Shown: positions 1 through 14,852 of the stretch, one piece after another
Position numbering within the stretch: position 1 is the stretch's first letter
How the letters are laid out: every line of letters starts with the position of its first letter
From: Sulfolobus acidocaldarius SUSAZ
GTDB lineage: Archaea > Thermoproteota > Thermoprotei_A > Sulfolobales > Sulfolobaceae
Length of the DNA stretch: 64,000 bases
Assembly: GCA_000508305.1 (NCBI GenBank)
Contig: CP006977.1
Coordinates: 62,001 to 126,000, forward strand
Direction of reading: 5' to 3'
Made by a program: the position numbers and the translations under genes
Notes under the pieces: model-generated
What the model saw: only the letters and a program-made list of their open reading frames with translations
Told to the model about the DNA's origin: nothing
The model's database searches: none

Positions 1-570
1 GCTACAACTGCAATATATAATGGGTATTACGATGTGGTAAAAGAAACTATTTCTATTAAAGATCTGATTACCTGTAAAATAGTTTCTGAAGAAATGTATG
101 ATTTAGTAGATAGTATGACTGATGTTACAAATGGCGGTATAAGGGCTACTGCAAATGAGTTGCCTGAAAACTTATCATTAGCCATAAACACAGAATCTTT
201 CCTGAGGTTGGTAAACAATAAAGTGCTAAAGATGCTTAATGAACTGCAGATAGATGTTTTCGGTCTATCTGTAGACTCTATACTCATATTCACTGATAAA
301 GGTAATGAAGTTGTAAGTAGATTAAAAGGCAAAGGTATTAATGCGGAGATAATTGGAAAAGTAGTTCAAAGACAAGTTTCGCCATTGATTACTAGTGAAG
401 GTAAACCTTTAATAATGAATTTCAGAGAGTCTGCGTATACACCGGTTAAAAGAGTTATAGGGAATTATTCTCCTTTGTCTATTGGTGATATTAGGAAAGC
501 TTTGGAAACATCCTTTGAGCAGGTGAAGGATAAGATGGAAAAAGTATTGAAAACTTTAAAAGCGAGTTAA
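1..570 (+). CDS. AIR synthase-related protein, C-terminal part (5' end outside window)
   Basis: The reading frame is open from base 1, so the gene starts upstream; GTG at 34 is only an internal codon. About 189 residues are visible. The motif DVTNGGIRATANEL and the following alpha/beta stretch match the C-terminal domain of the PurM/SelD/HypE (AIR synthase-related) family, which binds ATP and makes acyl-phosphate-type intermediates. The N-terminal ATP-binding half is not visible, so the substrate cannot be assigned. It ends 26 bases before rps13 on the same strand. In archaea such paralogues are often uncharacterised and need not be purine enzymes. Confidence 0.75.
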   Translation, partial: ATTAIYNGYYDVVKETISIKDLITCKIVSEEMYDLVDSMTDVTNGGIRATANELPENLSLAINTESFLRLVNNKVLKMLNELQIDVFGLSVDSILIFTDKGNEVVSRLKGKGINAEIIGKVVQRQVSPLITSEGKPLIMNFRESAYTPVKRVIGNYSPLSIGDIRKALETSFEQVKDKMEKVLKTLKAS

Positions 571-596
571 TAGTTTAGGTTTACAAGTAGATATTT

Positions 597-1109
597 ATGT
601 CTCAACAGCAGTTCAAGTACATAGTAAGGCTCTTTGGTCAAGACGTAGATGGAACTATGAAGCTTCCTTATGCCTTAGCCATGATTAAGGGTATAGGGTA
701 TAATACTGCTATGATAATTATTCGTAAATTGAATCTTGATAAGGATAAACGATTAGGTGAAATATCAGACGAGGACATAAAGAAGATTGAGAATTTGTTA
801 AACAACAAAATTATTCCGGAAAGCCCTAACTGGATTTATAACAGACAGAAGGATTACGAATCAGGAGCCGATATGCATTTGGTGACCTCTGATTTGATCT
901 TTTACGTCAGAAATGATATTGAGAGGGAGAGGAGAAGTAGGAGCTGGAGAGGTGTGAGACATAGTTTAGGTCTTAAGGTCAGAGGTCAGAGAACTAGAAC
1001 CACCGGAAGAACTGGTGCCACGATAGGTGTAAGAAGAGCAAAAGCTGGTCAGCCTCAACAGCAGGCAAAGCCAGCTGGACCCGCAGAGGGTGGAGAAGCA
1101 AAGAAATAA
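597..1109 (+). CDS. rps13: 30S ribosomal protein S13 (uS13)
   Basis: 170 residues, longer than bacterial S13 (about 120) but usual for archaea. The core contains the helix-two-turn-helix region and the basic block [26 protein letters not shown], residues about 112-137, typical of uS13 in the 30S head. A Gln/Ala/Pro-rich tail (from about residue 150) is a crenarchaeal-style extension. ATG at 597 is the only sensible start. It opens the cluster rps13-rps4-rps11-rpoD and lies 16 bases before rps4, so co-transcription is expected. Confidence 0.97.
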
Positions 1110-1125
1110 CTCTTAGGTGATTTAG

Positions 1126-2038
<913 letters not shown>

Positions 2039-2046
2039 CGTGTTAA

Positions 2047-2843
<797 letters not shown>

Positions 2844-2844
<1 letters not shown>

Positions 2845-3200
2845 TGTCCCGTGGTAGTACTAACATAATGTTAAGAAAGTTGATTACTTCATTGAAAAAA
2901 CAAGATAAGGCTATATGGATTAGAGTGGCTGAGGAGCTAGAGGCTCCAAGGAGAAAGAGGGCTTACATTAACATTTATAAAATCAACAGGTATAGTAAGG
3001 CAAATGACATAATCGTGGTACCCGGAAAGGTATTAGGAGTAGGAAACCTTGATCATCCAGTGACAGTAGTGGCACTCTCGTTCTCCAAACCGGCTAAGGA
3101 GAAAATATTAAGAAGTGGAGGTAAGGTTATGAGTTTGTATAAGGCTATTCAGGAGTTAAAAGATTTTAAAGGTAAAACTGTGAGGTTGATGAAGCAATGA
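2844..3200 (+). CDS. rpl18e: 50S ribosomal protein L18e (eL18)
   Basis: 118 residues, the usual archaeal length. The sequence has the eL18/uL15-like core with [22 protein letters not shown], about residues 57-78, and the basic start [15 protein letters not shown]. Start ATG at 2844 overlaps the rpoD stop (TAATG), and its own end overlaps rpl13 by four bases (ATGA). Role: structural protein of the large subunit. Confidence 0.96.
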
Positions 3201-3639
3201 GTAGTCAGGAAGAGATAGTTATTGTGGACGCAACAAACCAAATATTAGGAAGGATGTCAACCCACATAGCTAAGTTATTGAAGTCAGGGAAGAAGGTCTA
3301 TGTGGTGAATGCTGAAAAAGCAATAATAAGTGGTCCTAGATCTAGGGTTCTACAGGGCTACTCACTTCTATTTACTGTAAAGACTATGCAAAATCCTTAC
3401 AGGCAAGGAATTAGAAGACCCAGAAATCCAATAAACATAGTGAAGAGAACAGTGAGAGGAATGCTTCCTAAAAATAAATTAGGAAAGCAAATTTACAGGA
3501 ATCTCAAAGCATATATTGGGATTCCTAAAGAACTAGAAGGTAAATCTATGGTCAGATTTGACGATGCTGATGTTAGTAGGTTAAAAGGTAAATATATAAC
3601 TGTTGCAGAGTTATCAAGATTATTAGGTGGGTTAAAGCA

Positions 3640-3643
<4 letters not shown>
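3197..3643 (+). CDS. rpl13: 50S ribosomal protein L13 (uL13)
   Basis: 148 residues. Motifs: [20 protein letters not shown] at the N-terminus, [11 protein letters not shown], and [21 protein letters not shown] in the middle, all typical of uL13. It binds 23S rRNA during early large-subunit assembly. Four-base overlaps (ATGA) with rpl18e upstream and rps9 downstream indicate coupled translation. Confidence 0.96.
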
Positions 3644-4056
<413 letters not shown>

Positions 4057-4062
4057 AACTTC

Positions 4063-4263
4063 TTGATTATTCCGATTAGATGTTTTACATGTGGTGCTGT
4101 TGTGGCAGATAAGTGGGAGCCATTTAGTAATAGGGTAATGGCTGGAGAGGATCCTGAGAAAGTGTTAACTGAGCTTGGTGTAAATAGGTATTGTTGTAGA
4201 AGGATGCTTTTATCCCACGTTAATATTATAAGGGAAATTATACATTATACTAGACCAATTTAG
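4063..4263 (+). CDS. rpoN: DNA-directed RNA polymerase subunit N (Rpo10)
   Basis: 66 residues with the zinc-binding signature of RPB10: IPIRCFTCG near the N-terminus and YCCRRM near residue 45 (CX2C...CC). The start is TTG at 4063, right after the rps9 stop; no ATG is available before the conserved IPIRC motif. It stabilises the assembly platform with subunits D and L. It sits between rps9 and rps2, the standard archaeal order. Confidence 0.96.
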   Translation: MIIPIRCFTCGAVVADKWEPFSNRVMAGEDPEKVLTELGVNRYCCRRMLLSHVNIIREIIHYTRPI

Positions 4264-4272
4264 GTGATTTAA

Positions 4273-4950
4273 ATGTCGGAGAAGGAGAGAGGAACAGAAT
4301 TAAGTGAGGAGGAGAAGGCTGAACTTCAAAAGACAGAGAAAGGGACAGTAATAGAATTATTAGTTCCGTTGGACACTTATTTATCTGCAGGAGTTCACAT
4401 AGGTACTCACACATGCACTCGATATATGGAAAGGTTTATTTACAGGGTAAGACCAGAGGGACTTTACGTACTGGATGTCCGAAAAATAGATGAGCGACTA
4501 AGAGTGGCAGCCAAGTTTATTTCTAGGTTCAGACCTGAGGCTGTTTTAACTGTTGCTTCCAGGCCATATGCCTTTACCCCTGTCCAGAAATTTAGTGAAG
4601 TTGTAAGGGGTAAGGAAATTAGTGGTAGATTCCCTCCTGGAACTTTAACAAATCCTTATCTAGATAATTATATAGAACCTGAAGTATTGATAGTAACAGA
4701 TCCTAGGACAGATTTGCAAGCAATAAAGGAAGCTTCTAAAGTTGGTATACCAGTAGTAGCGTTCACAGATACTGATGCAAGAGTAGATTTTATTGACGTA
4801 ATAATTCCTGCCAACAACAAGGGTAGAAAGTCTTTAGCGTTACTGTATTGGGTTCTAGCTAGGCAGATTCTACGAGAAAGGAAGGAGATACCTTTAGATG
4901 GTGATATACCTTTAAGGGTTGAGGATTTTGAGACGAGGCTAACAGAATGA
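4273..4950 (+). CDS. rps2: 30S ribosomal protein S2 (uS2)
   Basis: 225 residues. An acidic N-terminal extension precedes the core motif [36 protein letters not shown], starting about residue 36, then [11 protein letters not shown] and the Asp-rich [23 protein letters not shown], all typical of archaeal/eukaryotic uS2. It is part of the small-subunit body-head junction. Its end overlaps the next gene by four bases. Confidence 0.97.
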   Translation: MSEKERGTELSEEEKAELQKTEKGTVIELLVPLDTYLSAGVHIGTHTCTRYMERFIYRVRPEGLYVLDVRKIDERLRVAAKFISRFRPEAVLTVASRPYAFTPVQKFSEVVRGKEISGRFPPGTLTNPYLDNYIEPEVLIVTDPRTDLQAIKEASKVGIPVVAFTDTDARVDFIDVIIPANNKGRKSLALLYWVLARQILRERKEIPLDGDIPLRVEDFETRLTE

Positions 4951-5790
4951 TAAGAATCCCTGCAGTTGCAGGTTCTTTCTATGAGGCAGACCCCGTTAGG
5001 TTAAGAAAACAAATAGAATGGTCCTTTTTGCATGATCTGGGTCCAAAAAGTTTACCCTCTATTCCTCAAAAGAAGCCTTTACAGAGAAGTAATAGATTTT
5101 TCGTAGTTCCTCATGCAGGTTATATGTATAGTGGTCCTGTAGCTGCTCATGCATACTACCATCTTTCTTTAGAAGGTTCTCCAGACACCGTTATTATTTT
5201 GGGACCTAATCATACTGGTTTAGGTTCATATGTTTCAATATGGCATAAGGGTAAGTGGAAGACGCCTTTGGGAGAAGTATCAGTAGACGATGAAGTATCA
5301 CTTGAATTAGTGAAATTAACTGAGATTATTGATATCGATGAGAGGGCTCATCTATATGAGCATTCAATAGAGGTTCAAATACCATTTCTTCAATATTTGT
5401 TTGGTCAAAACTTCAAAATTGTTCCTGTAGTTATAATGATGCAAACACCAGATGTTGCTGAAAGTTTAGCTGAGGGCATTTATAAGCTCATATCATCAGG
5501 TAAGAAGGACATTGTAGTTTTAGCCAGTAGTGATCTCAATCATTATGAGCCACATGATAAAACTATTGAAAAGGATAACTTAGCAATAGATGAAATTCAA
5601 AAGCTAGACTATAAAGGGTTATTTAGGGTGATAGAGGAGAAAGATGTTACTGCATGTGGTTATGGTCCTATAATGACTGTCCTGATATTAGCTAAAAAAC
5701 TTGGAAAGAAACCATACGTATTAAGGCACGCCACTTCAGGTGACACATCTGGAGATAAATCCTCTGTGGTAGGTTATCTTTCAGTGAGGT

Positions 5791-5801
<11 letters not shown>
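4947..5801 (+). CDS. MEMO1 family protein
   Basis: 284 residues, full length for the family. Motifs seen: [14 protein letters not shown] at the start, [41 protein letters not shown], and [10 protein letters not shown]. The conserved His residues resemble the non-haem iron site of aromatic-ring dioxygenases, the fold relatives of Memo. Its archaeal function is unknown. Position between rps2 and isoprenoid genes is conserved in many archaea. It overlaps rps2 by four bases and the next gene by 11 bases, so one operon is likely. Confidence 0.9.
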
Positions 5802-8546
<2,745 letters not shown>

Positions 8547-8547
<1 letters not shown>

Positions 8548-9533
8548 TGCTCATGCCCCTGTTAGGTATTCTTCTTTCTGTAATTGTAGGCTTTGTTGTC
8601 ACATTAATATCAACTAAATGGGTAATTGGGCTCTGCAAGAGAAGGGGTTTTACGGGGAAGGATATAAATAAATTGTCTAAGCATGATATTCCTGTCCTTG
8701 GCGGTATAGGAATTGTGGCTGGCTTTGTGGCGGGGTCTTTTACCTTTTTATTAACCTCTTATAATCTTTCTCCTGGAATAGAAGGCGTGGTTGTGTCTAT
8801 ATTATTATCATCATTAATTATAGGTTTTCTAGGTCTACTTGATGACATTTTTAATATAAGCCAGGCTACTAGGGCATTTCTTCCAATATTTGCCTCAATT
8901 CCTCTGATATTATATAGTGTTGGTCATACGATAATTTCAATTCCTTTTCTGGGTAAGGTAAACTTCGGAATATTGTTCTATGTTATAATACTTCCTGCAA
9001 CGCTGACTATAACTGCAAATGCATTCAACATGCTTGAAGGACTCAATGGTCTAGGGGCAGGAATGGGTCTAATTATGGCTCTAGCTTTAGCATACATAGG
9101 GTTAAAATCTGGAGGTGCATCATTTTATGCTGGTATCGTATCTATTATCCTAGCGTCAGTACTCTTTGGTTTCCTAATATTCAATTTCTATCCAGCTAAA
9201 ACTTTTCCAGGAAATATAGGTACTTATTTTATTGGATCTGTTATCGGTTCAATTGGCATTTCAGGATACATGTATACTGCCCTATTCTTCTTGTATCTAC
9301 CATATGTAATTGAGTTTATTTTAAAGGCTAAAACTAGATTTAAGGGAGTCTCATTCGGAAAAATTGACGATCAAGGTTACCTCCATTGGGACTCTAAGCC
9401 GAATTCATTAACACATGTAGTTATGAGGATTGGAAAATTTAAAGAGTATCATATCGTCCTCATAATTTGGGGAATAGAGGTAGTATTTGCGATTTTAGCT
9501 GTGGTGTTTCAAACATTTACGATAACCATCTAA
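8547..9533 (+). CDS. aglH: UDP-GlcNAc:dolichyl-phosphate GlcNAc-1-phosphate transferase, AglH-like
   Basis: 328 residues, about ten membrane segments, MraY/WecA/Alg7 family. Signatures: KHDIPVLGGIGI near residue 45, LGLLDDIF with the catalytic Asp pair, and NAFNMLEGLNGLGAGMG near residue 150. In Sulfolobus this enzyme loads the first GlcNAc onto dolichyl phosphate for protein N-glycosylation; AglH of S. acidocaldarius is the natural match by family and location. Immediate linkage to gds fits supply of the polyprenyl carrier. The symbol rests on recognition, not on a search. Confidence 0.85.
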
Positions 9534-9577
9534 TGATATACAATATTTTTATTTTCGTGATAAAATACAATTTCCCC

Positions 9578-10207
9578 GTGTTTAAAGTGAAGGGTGTGAT
9601 ATTTGACCTAGATGGAACCCTTGCAAATACTGCACTTATCCACAAGGACGCTTGGGAGAAAGCCCTTGATAGACTTGGTATAAAAATTGACGTAAAAATT
9701 GATAACTTACTTGGAAGGAAAAGTAGCGATATAGCTAAACTATTGGCTCCTAATAATTGGAGCAAGTTAATTGAAGTAAAGAATGAAATGTATATAGAAC
9801 TAGTTAAGGAGAAAGCTTCTCCAACACCCTGCGCTTTAGATTTACTATCTCACTTGAGAAAAAAAGAAATAAAGACAGCCATAGTTACATCTTCAAATAA
9901 ACTTTCCTCAGGTAGTGTTTTAAAGAAATTGGGTATTACCAGTGATGTAGTTCTTACTGGCGATGATGTAATTAACAGTAAGCCAAATCCAGAAGGGATA
10001 AATAAAGCCCTAAATTTACTATATTTGGACGGAAGAGACGTAATAGGTGTTGGCGATACAGAGGTGGACGTAGAGGCATATTATAAAGCTGGTCTGGGAG
10101 GTATATATCTTGTAAAATCCGGTGTTCCTTTTAGGGAAGAAGTAGTCAAAATGTATGGTGGGATTATTATCTCATCTTTATGTGAACTATTAGAGTTAAT
10201 CTCTTAA
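9578..10207 (+). CDS. HAD-superfamily hydrolase (beta-phosphoglucomutase/phosphatase-like)
   Basis: About 209 residues. Motif I VIFDLDGTL lies near the N-terminus, motif II VTSSNK near 115, Lys in NSKPNPEG and motif IV GVGDTEVDVEA. The frame is open further upstream to 9467, inside aglH, but the family N-terminus fits GTG 9578 (MFKVKGVIFDLDGT), with a T-rich element about 26 bases upstream and no Shine-Dalgarno; a leaderless start is likely. Substrate unknown: phosphoglycolate or a sugar phosphate are possible. SRP RNA follows on the same strand. Confidence 0.85.
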   Translation: MFKVKGVIFDLDGTLANTALIHKDAWEKALDRLGIKIDVKIDNLLGRKSSDIAKLLAPNNWSKLIEVKNEMYIELVKEKASPTPCALDLLSHLRKKEIKTAIVTSSNKLSSGSVLKKLGITSDVVLTGDDVINSKPNPEGINKALNLLYLDGRDVIGVGDTEVDVEAYYKAGLGGIYLVKSGVPFREEVVKMYGGIIISSLCELLELIS

Positions 10208-10228
10208 TTTTATATAACGATTATTATA

Positions 10229-10536
10229 TGGTCAGGTAGGGTGGAGGGTCTCGCCAGCCCTTATACCCACATGGCGCAACGTGGGCACCAGTAACTCCTA
10301 TGCTATAATACCTGCTCTTCGAGATCCCAGTCTAACTATGATCATCGCCCGACGGGGCGAGATAGTCGTGGATTCCCTTTCTGGAGGGAGAGGGAATTCC
10401 ACGTTGACCGGGGGAACCGGCCAGGCCCGGAAGGGAGCAACCGTGCCCGGCTATCCGCGTTCGTCGGTCTCCGATAGGAGGAAGACTGGGGGTAAATCTC
10501 GGAGAGTAAGGGTTATGGCATAGGGGAGCTGACCAT
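10229..10536 (+). ncRNA. ffs: Signal recognition particle RNA (7S RNA)
   Basis: About 308 bases, GC-rich amid low-GC DNA. The 5' TGGTCAG pairs with 3' CTGACCA, closing the molecule. Helix 8, the SRP54 site, is clear at about 10410-10455, with GGCCAGGCCCGGAAGGGAGC followed by AACCGTGCCC. A GCGCAACG segment near 10275 belongs to the Alu domain. The archaeal SRP RNA binds SRP19 and SRP54 for co-translational membrane targeting. The 80-codon open frame within it (10281-10523) is a by-product of base composition. Exact ends are estimated from the terminal helix. Confidence 0.95.
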
Positions 10537-10629
10537 TCATTTTATGGTAATAGTTTATTTGTTTCATGTCCATTTGCTGTGTCAAATACTTTTCTTCATC
10601 ACTCAAATTACAATTAAAGATAATATTCA

Positions 10630-10717
10630 TGGCGCCGGGGGCGGGATTTGAACCCGCGCGGGGTGGGACCCCAGAGGCTTAGCAGGCCTCCGCCCTACCG
10701 AGCTAGGCGACCCCGGC
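10630..10717 (-). tRNA. tRNA-Ser(GCT)
   Basis: Read on the minus strand: acceptor GCCGGGG pairs with CCCCGGC, discriminator G, encoded CCA (TGG at 10630-10632). The anticodon stem GAGGC/GCCTC encloses CTGCTAA, anticodon GCT, reading AGC/AGT serine codons. A long variable arm (GGGG TCCCA CCCC) confirms a class II serine tRNA. T arm GCGGG TTCAAAT CCCGC. No intron is seen. It converges with SRP RNA from about 94 bases away. Confidence 0.96.
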
Positions 10718-10964
10718 AATAAGTACTTGATATTATAAATTATCAAGGTTATAAGTGTTTTCTCTTATGTCTCTAATTTAGATCAGCCTAGTCTTCTAAC
10801 TAATGTTATCCTGGTGAACATAAAGGTGTGATTTAAAGGGGACAAACGGGTCTAATTTGTAATAATCATCATTTATGAAATCTAATCAGTTATGAAAATT
10901 TATAAATAATTATTTTTTGGAATAAACTCAGTTAGTACTGTTTTCATCAAATTTATTAAAAAAA
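10718..10964. other. Intergenic region between tRNA-Ser and doxB
   Basis: About 250 bases without a supported gene. Several AT-rich stretches could serve as promoters for the tRNA (minus strand, near 10735-10750) and doxB (plus). A possible C-box-like ATGATGA on the minus strand near 10875 has no D box at the right spacing. Nothing else is evident. Confidence 0.5.
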
Positions 10965-10973
10965 GTTATAAAG
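10965..10973 (+). promoter_or_regulatory. TATA box of the doxBCE operon
   Basis: GTTATAAAG preceded by a purine/A-rich BRE-like stretch lies 32-40 bases before the doxB ATG. The expected transcription start, about 26 bases downstream of its centre, gives a leader of only about ten bases. No Shine-Dalgarno is seen before doxB, unlike doxC and doxE. Confidence 0.6.
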
Positions 10974-11004
10974 CCCCTTCCACAGATTATATTTTAGATA
11001 TAGT

Positions 11005-12771
11005 ATGTCTATGACATTTAGGAATATTATAGTAACTTTATTTCAGTTGGACAAGGACTGGATCACAAGAATAGTATCCTCTATGCTTATTTTAGGTGTG
11101 GTTTGGGGAGCATTAGGTGTCATTGATGGACTAATGGTGAGAATACAAGAGTCTGCATGGGGCATATACGGTTTCCTTCCATTCACGCCACAGGAATACT
11201 TCGCGGGAATAACTCTACATGCTGAAAGAACACTGTTTGGATTTGCCCAACAAATTATCTTTGCAATCATTATATATCTAGTCATAAAGCTAATGGGAAT
11301 ACAACCTAGATTAAAATGGTTATTAAACACCGCATTTGTTCTTCTGAATATATCAATGATGCTTATGGAGGGTCCTATACTTATTTATCCTTCTCAAGCC
11401 TTTGATAATTACTTTTCGGCAACCATCTGGTATTATCTATCACCTATAGGGATTCCTGGGTACTCGCTTTATGTAGTTTCTCCGCTATTTTTTATTGGTT
11501 GGATCCTTAATGATGCTTTCGTATACTTGGCTGGTTTTTGGATTGCCTATCATATGTATATAGGTACTAGAAATCTTAAAGAAAAACTTCCTGTTCCTTT
11601 ACTCTTCTTTTTAGTAGACATACTAATATTTATGATAGGATATACGGGAGTGACAGCCTCAGATGTATGGGATATATTATCTTTCTTTGGGGTAGTTCCA
11701 ATGAATGCTCTTCTGAATCAAATAGCGTTCTGGATATTTGGTCACTCTGTGGTTTATATGTTATGGTTGCCAGCAGTAGCTGCACTATATCTTCTAATTC
11801 CCATGTTAGCTAACAAGCCCTTATTTAGCGACAGGATGGCTCGTATATCTGCAATATTATATCTGGTATTTTCTAACAATGTTCCAATTCATCATATGTA
11901 TACTATTAATTTGCCTGTGGAACTAAAGTTAGTTCAAGAGGCTCTGACTTATGGTGTTGTAATTCCCAGTTTCATGACATTCCTAAACTTGTGGGCAACA
12001 GCAAAAGGAGCGGATGTTAAATGGAATATAATTACTGCATTTACAATTACAAGTTTCGCTGGTGCAATTCTAGCTGGAGTTACTGGTATTGCTAATGCGA
12101 CTGTCTCATTTGATTTTATAGTAAACAACAGTATGTGGGTTGTAGCCCATTTCCATCAAATGATTTTATTAAGTATTGTGCCTGGCGCAATGGCTGTACT
12201 TTACGTATTGATACCAATGATTTCAGGTAAAATGTGGTATTCTAATAAAATGGCTTGGTTTCATTTCTGGGGTTATATAGTTGGTGTGGTTATCCTTACT
12301 GTATCTTTTGAATTATTAGGTTTTTACGGAATAACCAGAAGGGCGGAAATAATTCCTAGAGCAGGGGGAATACCCCTTGCAGAGAATTTGGCTACTGCAG
12401 GTGCAGCAATAGCCGATATTGCCACATTAGGATGGTTTATTAATGTTATACTTACAATTGCCAAGGGAAGTCAAGTAAGTTTGGAGGGTTTATCGTTAGG
12501 TCAGATCGTTGGTACTGTTTCTATGCAACTGGATTTGGGTTCAATATCTTTGCTTAAGGATAAAATTCCTAGAGGTAGAAAAGGACTATCAGCTTCATTA
12601 GTTTTGGCAATTTTTGGTGCATTGATGATAGTTTCTAGCTCTATAATTTTAGCATTAGCAGGTGACGCAACTTCTCCTACTGACCCACTTGAGTGGTTAT
12701 GGTTAGCTGTCTTCACACTGGGGATAGTCATGGTCGCTGTGAATGCTTTTCGTCTCTTTAAAGGTTTATGA
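11005..12771 (+). CDS. doxB: Terminal quinol oxidase subunit I (aa3 type), DoxB
   Basis: 588 residues, about 14 hydrophobic helices: haem-copper oxidase subunit I. Redox ligands are visible: His72 and His384 for low-spin haem, His382 for the high-spin haem, His247 with Tyr251 (GHSVVY) and His296-His297 (PIHHMY) for CuB. The GHxxxY spacing matches the His-Tyr crosslink site. It reduces O2 with caldariellaquinol at the membrane. Full length and undamaged. First gene of doxBCE; doxC begins 12 bases after the stop. Confidence 0.93.
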   Translation: MSMTFRNIIVTLFQLDKDWITRIVSSMLILGVVWGALGVIDGLMVRIQESAWGIYGFLPFTPQEYFAGITLHAERTLFGFAQQIIFAIIIYLVIKLMGIQPRLKWLLNTAFVLLNISMMLMEGPILIYPSQAFDNYFSATIWYYLSPIGIPGYSLYVVSPLFFIGWILNDAFVYLAGFWIAYHMYIGTRNLKEKLPVPLLFFLVDILIFMIGYTGVTASDVWDILSFFGVVPMNALLNQIAFWIFGHSVVYMLWLPAVAALYLLIPMLANKPLFSDRMARISAILYLVFSNNVPIHHMYTINLPVELKLVQEALTYGVVIPSFMTFLNLWATAKGADVKWNIITAFTITSFAGAILAGVTGIANATVSFDFIVNNSMWVVAHFHQMILLSIVPGAMAVLYVLIPMISGKMWYSNKMAWFHFWGYIVGVVILTVSFELLGFYGITRRAEIIPRAGGIPLAENLATAGAAIADIATLGWFINVILTIAKGSQVSLEGLSLGQIVGTVSMQLDLGSISLLKDKIPRGRKGLSASLVLAIFGALMIVSSSIILALAGDATSPTDPLEWLWLAVFTLGIVMVAVNAFRLFKGL

Positions 12772-12783
12772 GGGGTGAAAAAG

Positions 12784-13869
12784 TTGGCTGAAGGCGGAGA
12801 TAGGTACGAGATATATTGGATGGTGATAGGTATTGTGTTACTAGTTATTACTGCACTTGCAACCTATCCTATGGTCTATACCTCAGGCGGAAGTCCTAAT
12901 GTAACTTCAGATATTCCATCCAGTGCATCGAGCAATAGAGTCATAAATACCATAATTAACGCTACCCAGTACACGTTTATGATAAGTGAGTCCTCAGAAA
13001 ACCTAAAGTCAATCACGATTCTTCCAAATGGGGAAATTTTACCCTATTACTATAATCTTATGGTTGTCCATCCGGGCGAATATTTAAACATGACAATGTA
13101 TGGTATTGAAGGTAAATCAGCTACAGAAAGTATATACATTCCTGTCTATAACTCCAAATATGTGGTAGATACAAAGATTTTACCTGGGATATCACAGTAC
13201 GCAGTATGGTATTCTGGTACCACTAATGGTTCATATTTACCCTATGGCGCATATACTTTCCTAAACTCAGAATATAATGGTCCTTGGTTTTCATATCAGG
13301 CTGGGGAAATTTTAGTAATACCTGAAAGCGGATATATTCCCTATTCCTCTCTCGTTTCATACGTCTCATCCACTAAAGTAGCACAGTCGTCAGGATTGAT
13401 TGGAGACCCATATAATCCTCCTCTTTACATTAGTAATTCTACTGATCCAATGTTCTACTTAGTTAGTGACGATTATGCATTGTTTAATGATAGTATTCCT
13501 GGTCCTACATTAGCTGTTGCGGAAAATTCCACTGTTACTTTAGACATGTATATTCCAACTCCAAAAGGAGACCATAACTGGCTGTATAATTACTCAAGTA
13601 ACGGGATGCCTTATGCAGTTAATAATCTCTATGTAGGTGTTTATGCGGTATGGTGGAATGGAACCATAACTCCTGTTGTTTATCAGCTTATAAAATACGA
13701 TTCGCCAATTAACTTCACGTTTGAAGCTAAAGCTCCAGCATATCTATATGGCATCATTTATCCTTCCTTCTATAACTTTAATCCCAACAACCTATCAAGT
13801 AATTTATTGGGTGAACAAAAGGGATATGTGATGTCTTTATGGGGTTCAGTTTTAGTTTTTGAGGGGTGA
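12784..13869 (+). CDS. doxC: Terminal quinol oxidase subunit II-like, DoxC
   Basis: About 361 residues. One N-terminal membrane anchor (WMVIGIVLLVITALATYPMVY, about residues 12-32) followed by a large outside domain rich in Tyr, Asn, Ser and N-glycosylation sequons, with a cupredoxin-like pattern but no CuA ligand set, as expected for a quinol oxidase. Start: GAGGGGTGA at 12770-12778 is a Shine-Dalgarno placed five bases before TTG 12784; the upstream GTG 12775 lies within that motif, so TTG is preferred. The next gene uses the same GGGGTGA signal. Confidence 0.85.
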   Translation: MAEGGDRYEIYWMVIGIVLLVITALATYPMVYTSGGSPNVTSDIPSSASSNRVINTIINATQYTFMISESSENLKSITILPNGEILPYYYNLMVVHPGEYLNMTMYGIEGKSATESIYIPVYNSKYVVDTKILPGISQYAVWYSGTTNGSYLPYGAYTFLNSEYNGPWFSYQAGEILVIPESGYIPYSSLVSYVSSTKVAQSSGLIGDPYNPPLYISNSTDPMFYLVSDDYALFNDSIPGPTLAVAENSTVTLDMYIPTPKGDHNWLYNYSSNGMPYAVNNLYVGVYAVWWNGTITPVVYQLIKYDSPINFTFEAKAPAYLYGIIYPSFYNFNPNNLSSNLLGEQKGYVMSLWGSVLVFEG

Positions 13870-13877
13870 GACTTAAT

Positions 13878-14063
13878 ATGGTTAGTTTCTTTAAACTGTT
13901 AGGAATAGGTTACTTATTTGCTGTAATAGGGTTGGTATGGGAACTTCTGGATATAACTCTTCACCAAGCTGCAACTAGATATGTTCTACCATTTACAATT
14001 ACGGCATTTATTGGGTTTGTAATATTTTTCCTGATGGTTTACTTTTCACCCAGTAAAAAATGA
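13878..14063 (+). CDS. doxE: Small membrane subunit of quinol oxidase, DoxE-like
   Basis: 61 residues from ATG 13878, eight bases after GGGGTGA; GTG 13866 is in frame but inside the ribosome site. Two hydrophobic helices (about residues 4-22 and 33-55) leave little outside the membrane. It follows doxC directly and fits the small third subunit of the DoxBCE oxidase of Sulfolobales. Assignment is by position and size as much as sequence. Confidence 0.75.
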   Translation: MVSFFKLLGIGYLFAVIGLVWELLDITLHQAATRYVLPFTITAFIGFVIFFLMVYFSPSKK

Positions 14064-14075
14064 ATTTCCTTTTTT

Positions 14076-14807
14076 CTATTTCATCAGTATCTTTTTAGTG
14101 AAGTTCTCATGAATTTGTCGAATAACCTCCTTCTCTTCAATTTTCTTTAATTCAGCTATCTTCTTTACTGTAAATATTACATTACAAGGCTTATTTCTCT
14201 CCATCTTTTGTGGTGGTAGAAAGGGTGAATCTGTTTCAGTTAAAATATAGTTTAAATCGATGTTTTTTACTACTTCTTGCCTATATTTATCCCTAACTAT
14301 AACTGGTGGAATTGAAATCATGCCACCTAACTCCACTATTTTTTGGGCTACAGAAGGACTTCCCTCAAATGCGTGTATGACAAAGTTTACCTTATATGAA
14401 GACAGGAGATTAATTAAATCATTAATGCCTCCTCTCACATGTATTATTAGAGGCTTTCTTTGGCGCTCTCCTCTATCTAAGAATTTTGAAAGTATCTCCA
14501 GCTGTTTTTTTCTGAATTCAGGTTCCTTTATCCAAAAGTAGTCTATACCTACTTCACTTATTATATTAACATTATCGACTAGCTCGAGACATCTGTCAAC
14601 CTCTTCTAGCTTATCTTTTACGAACTCGGGGTGAAAACCGACTGCTGGTATTACATTATTGTACTTTTTATAGAGTTCTAAGGTTTTGAGGTTACTTTTT
14701 ATATCTACTCCTGCGTTAATGACTGTGATCTCGCACTCGCTTAAAATTAGGTCTCTGTCTCTATCAAAAGACTCCACATCAATATGAGCATGTACATCTA
14801 CATACAT
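14076..14807 (-). CDS. TatD family metal-dependent hydrolase
   Basis: 243 residues. TIM-barrel amidohydrolase with the metal-binding VDVHAHID at the start, SEVGIDYFW near residue 85, IIHVRGG near 128, VIHAFEGS near 150 and LTETDSPFLPP near 192. TatD enzymes are Mg-dependent 3'-5' DNases and possibly tRNA or peptide processing enzymes. Slightly shorter than bacterial TatD (about 260). Convergent with doxE; divergent genes upstream. Start ATG 14807. Confidence 0.9.
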   Translation of the reverse strand: MYVDVHAHIDVESFDRDRDLILSECEITVINAGVDIKSNLKTLELYKKYNNVIPAVGFHPEFVKDKLEEVDRCLELVDNVNIISEVGIDYFWIKEPEFRKKQLEILSKFLDRGERQRKPLIIHVRGGINDLINLLSSYKVNFVIHAFEGSPSVAQKIVELGGMISIPPVIVRDKYRQEVVKNIDLNYILTETDSPFLPPQKMERNKPCNVIFTVKKIAELKKIEEKEVIRQIHENFTKKILMK

Positions 14808-14852
14808 TGTAAGCCAGAAATAAATTAAGGTATAAAATAATAAAAAGGATTT

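Noticed and set aside
10281-10523. 80-codon open frame on the plus strand
   Set aside because: It lies wholly inside the SRP RNA, whose helix 8 and terminal pairing explain the sequence; the protein is low-complexity Gly/Arg.
10540-10620. C/D-like RNA on the minus strand near 10600
   Set aside because: GTGATGA is present but the expected D' is GACA, and no second box pair exists.
10870-10905. C/D box sRNA on the minus strand near 10890
   Set aside because: ATGATGA is present, but no D box lies at 12 nt and no C'/D' pair is found.
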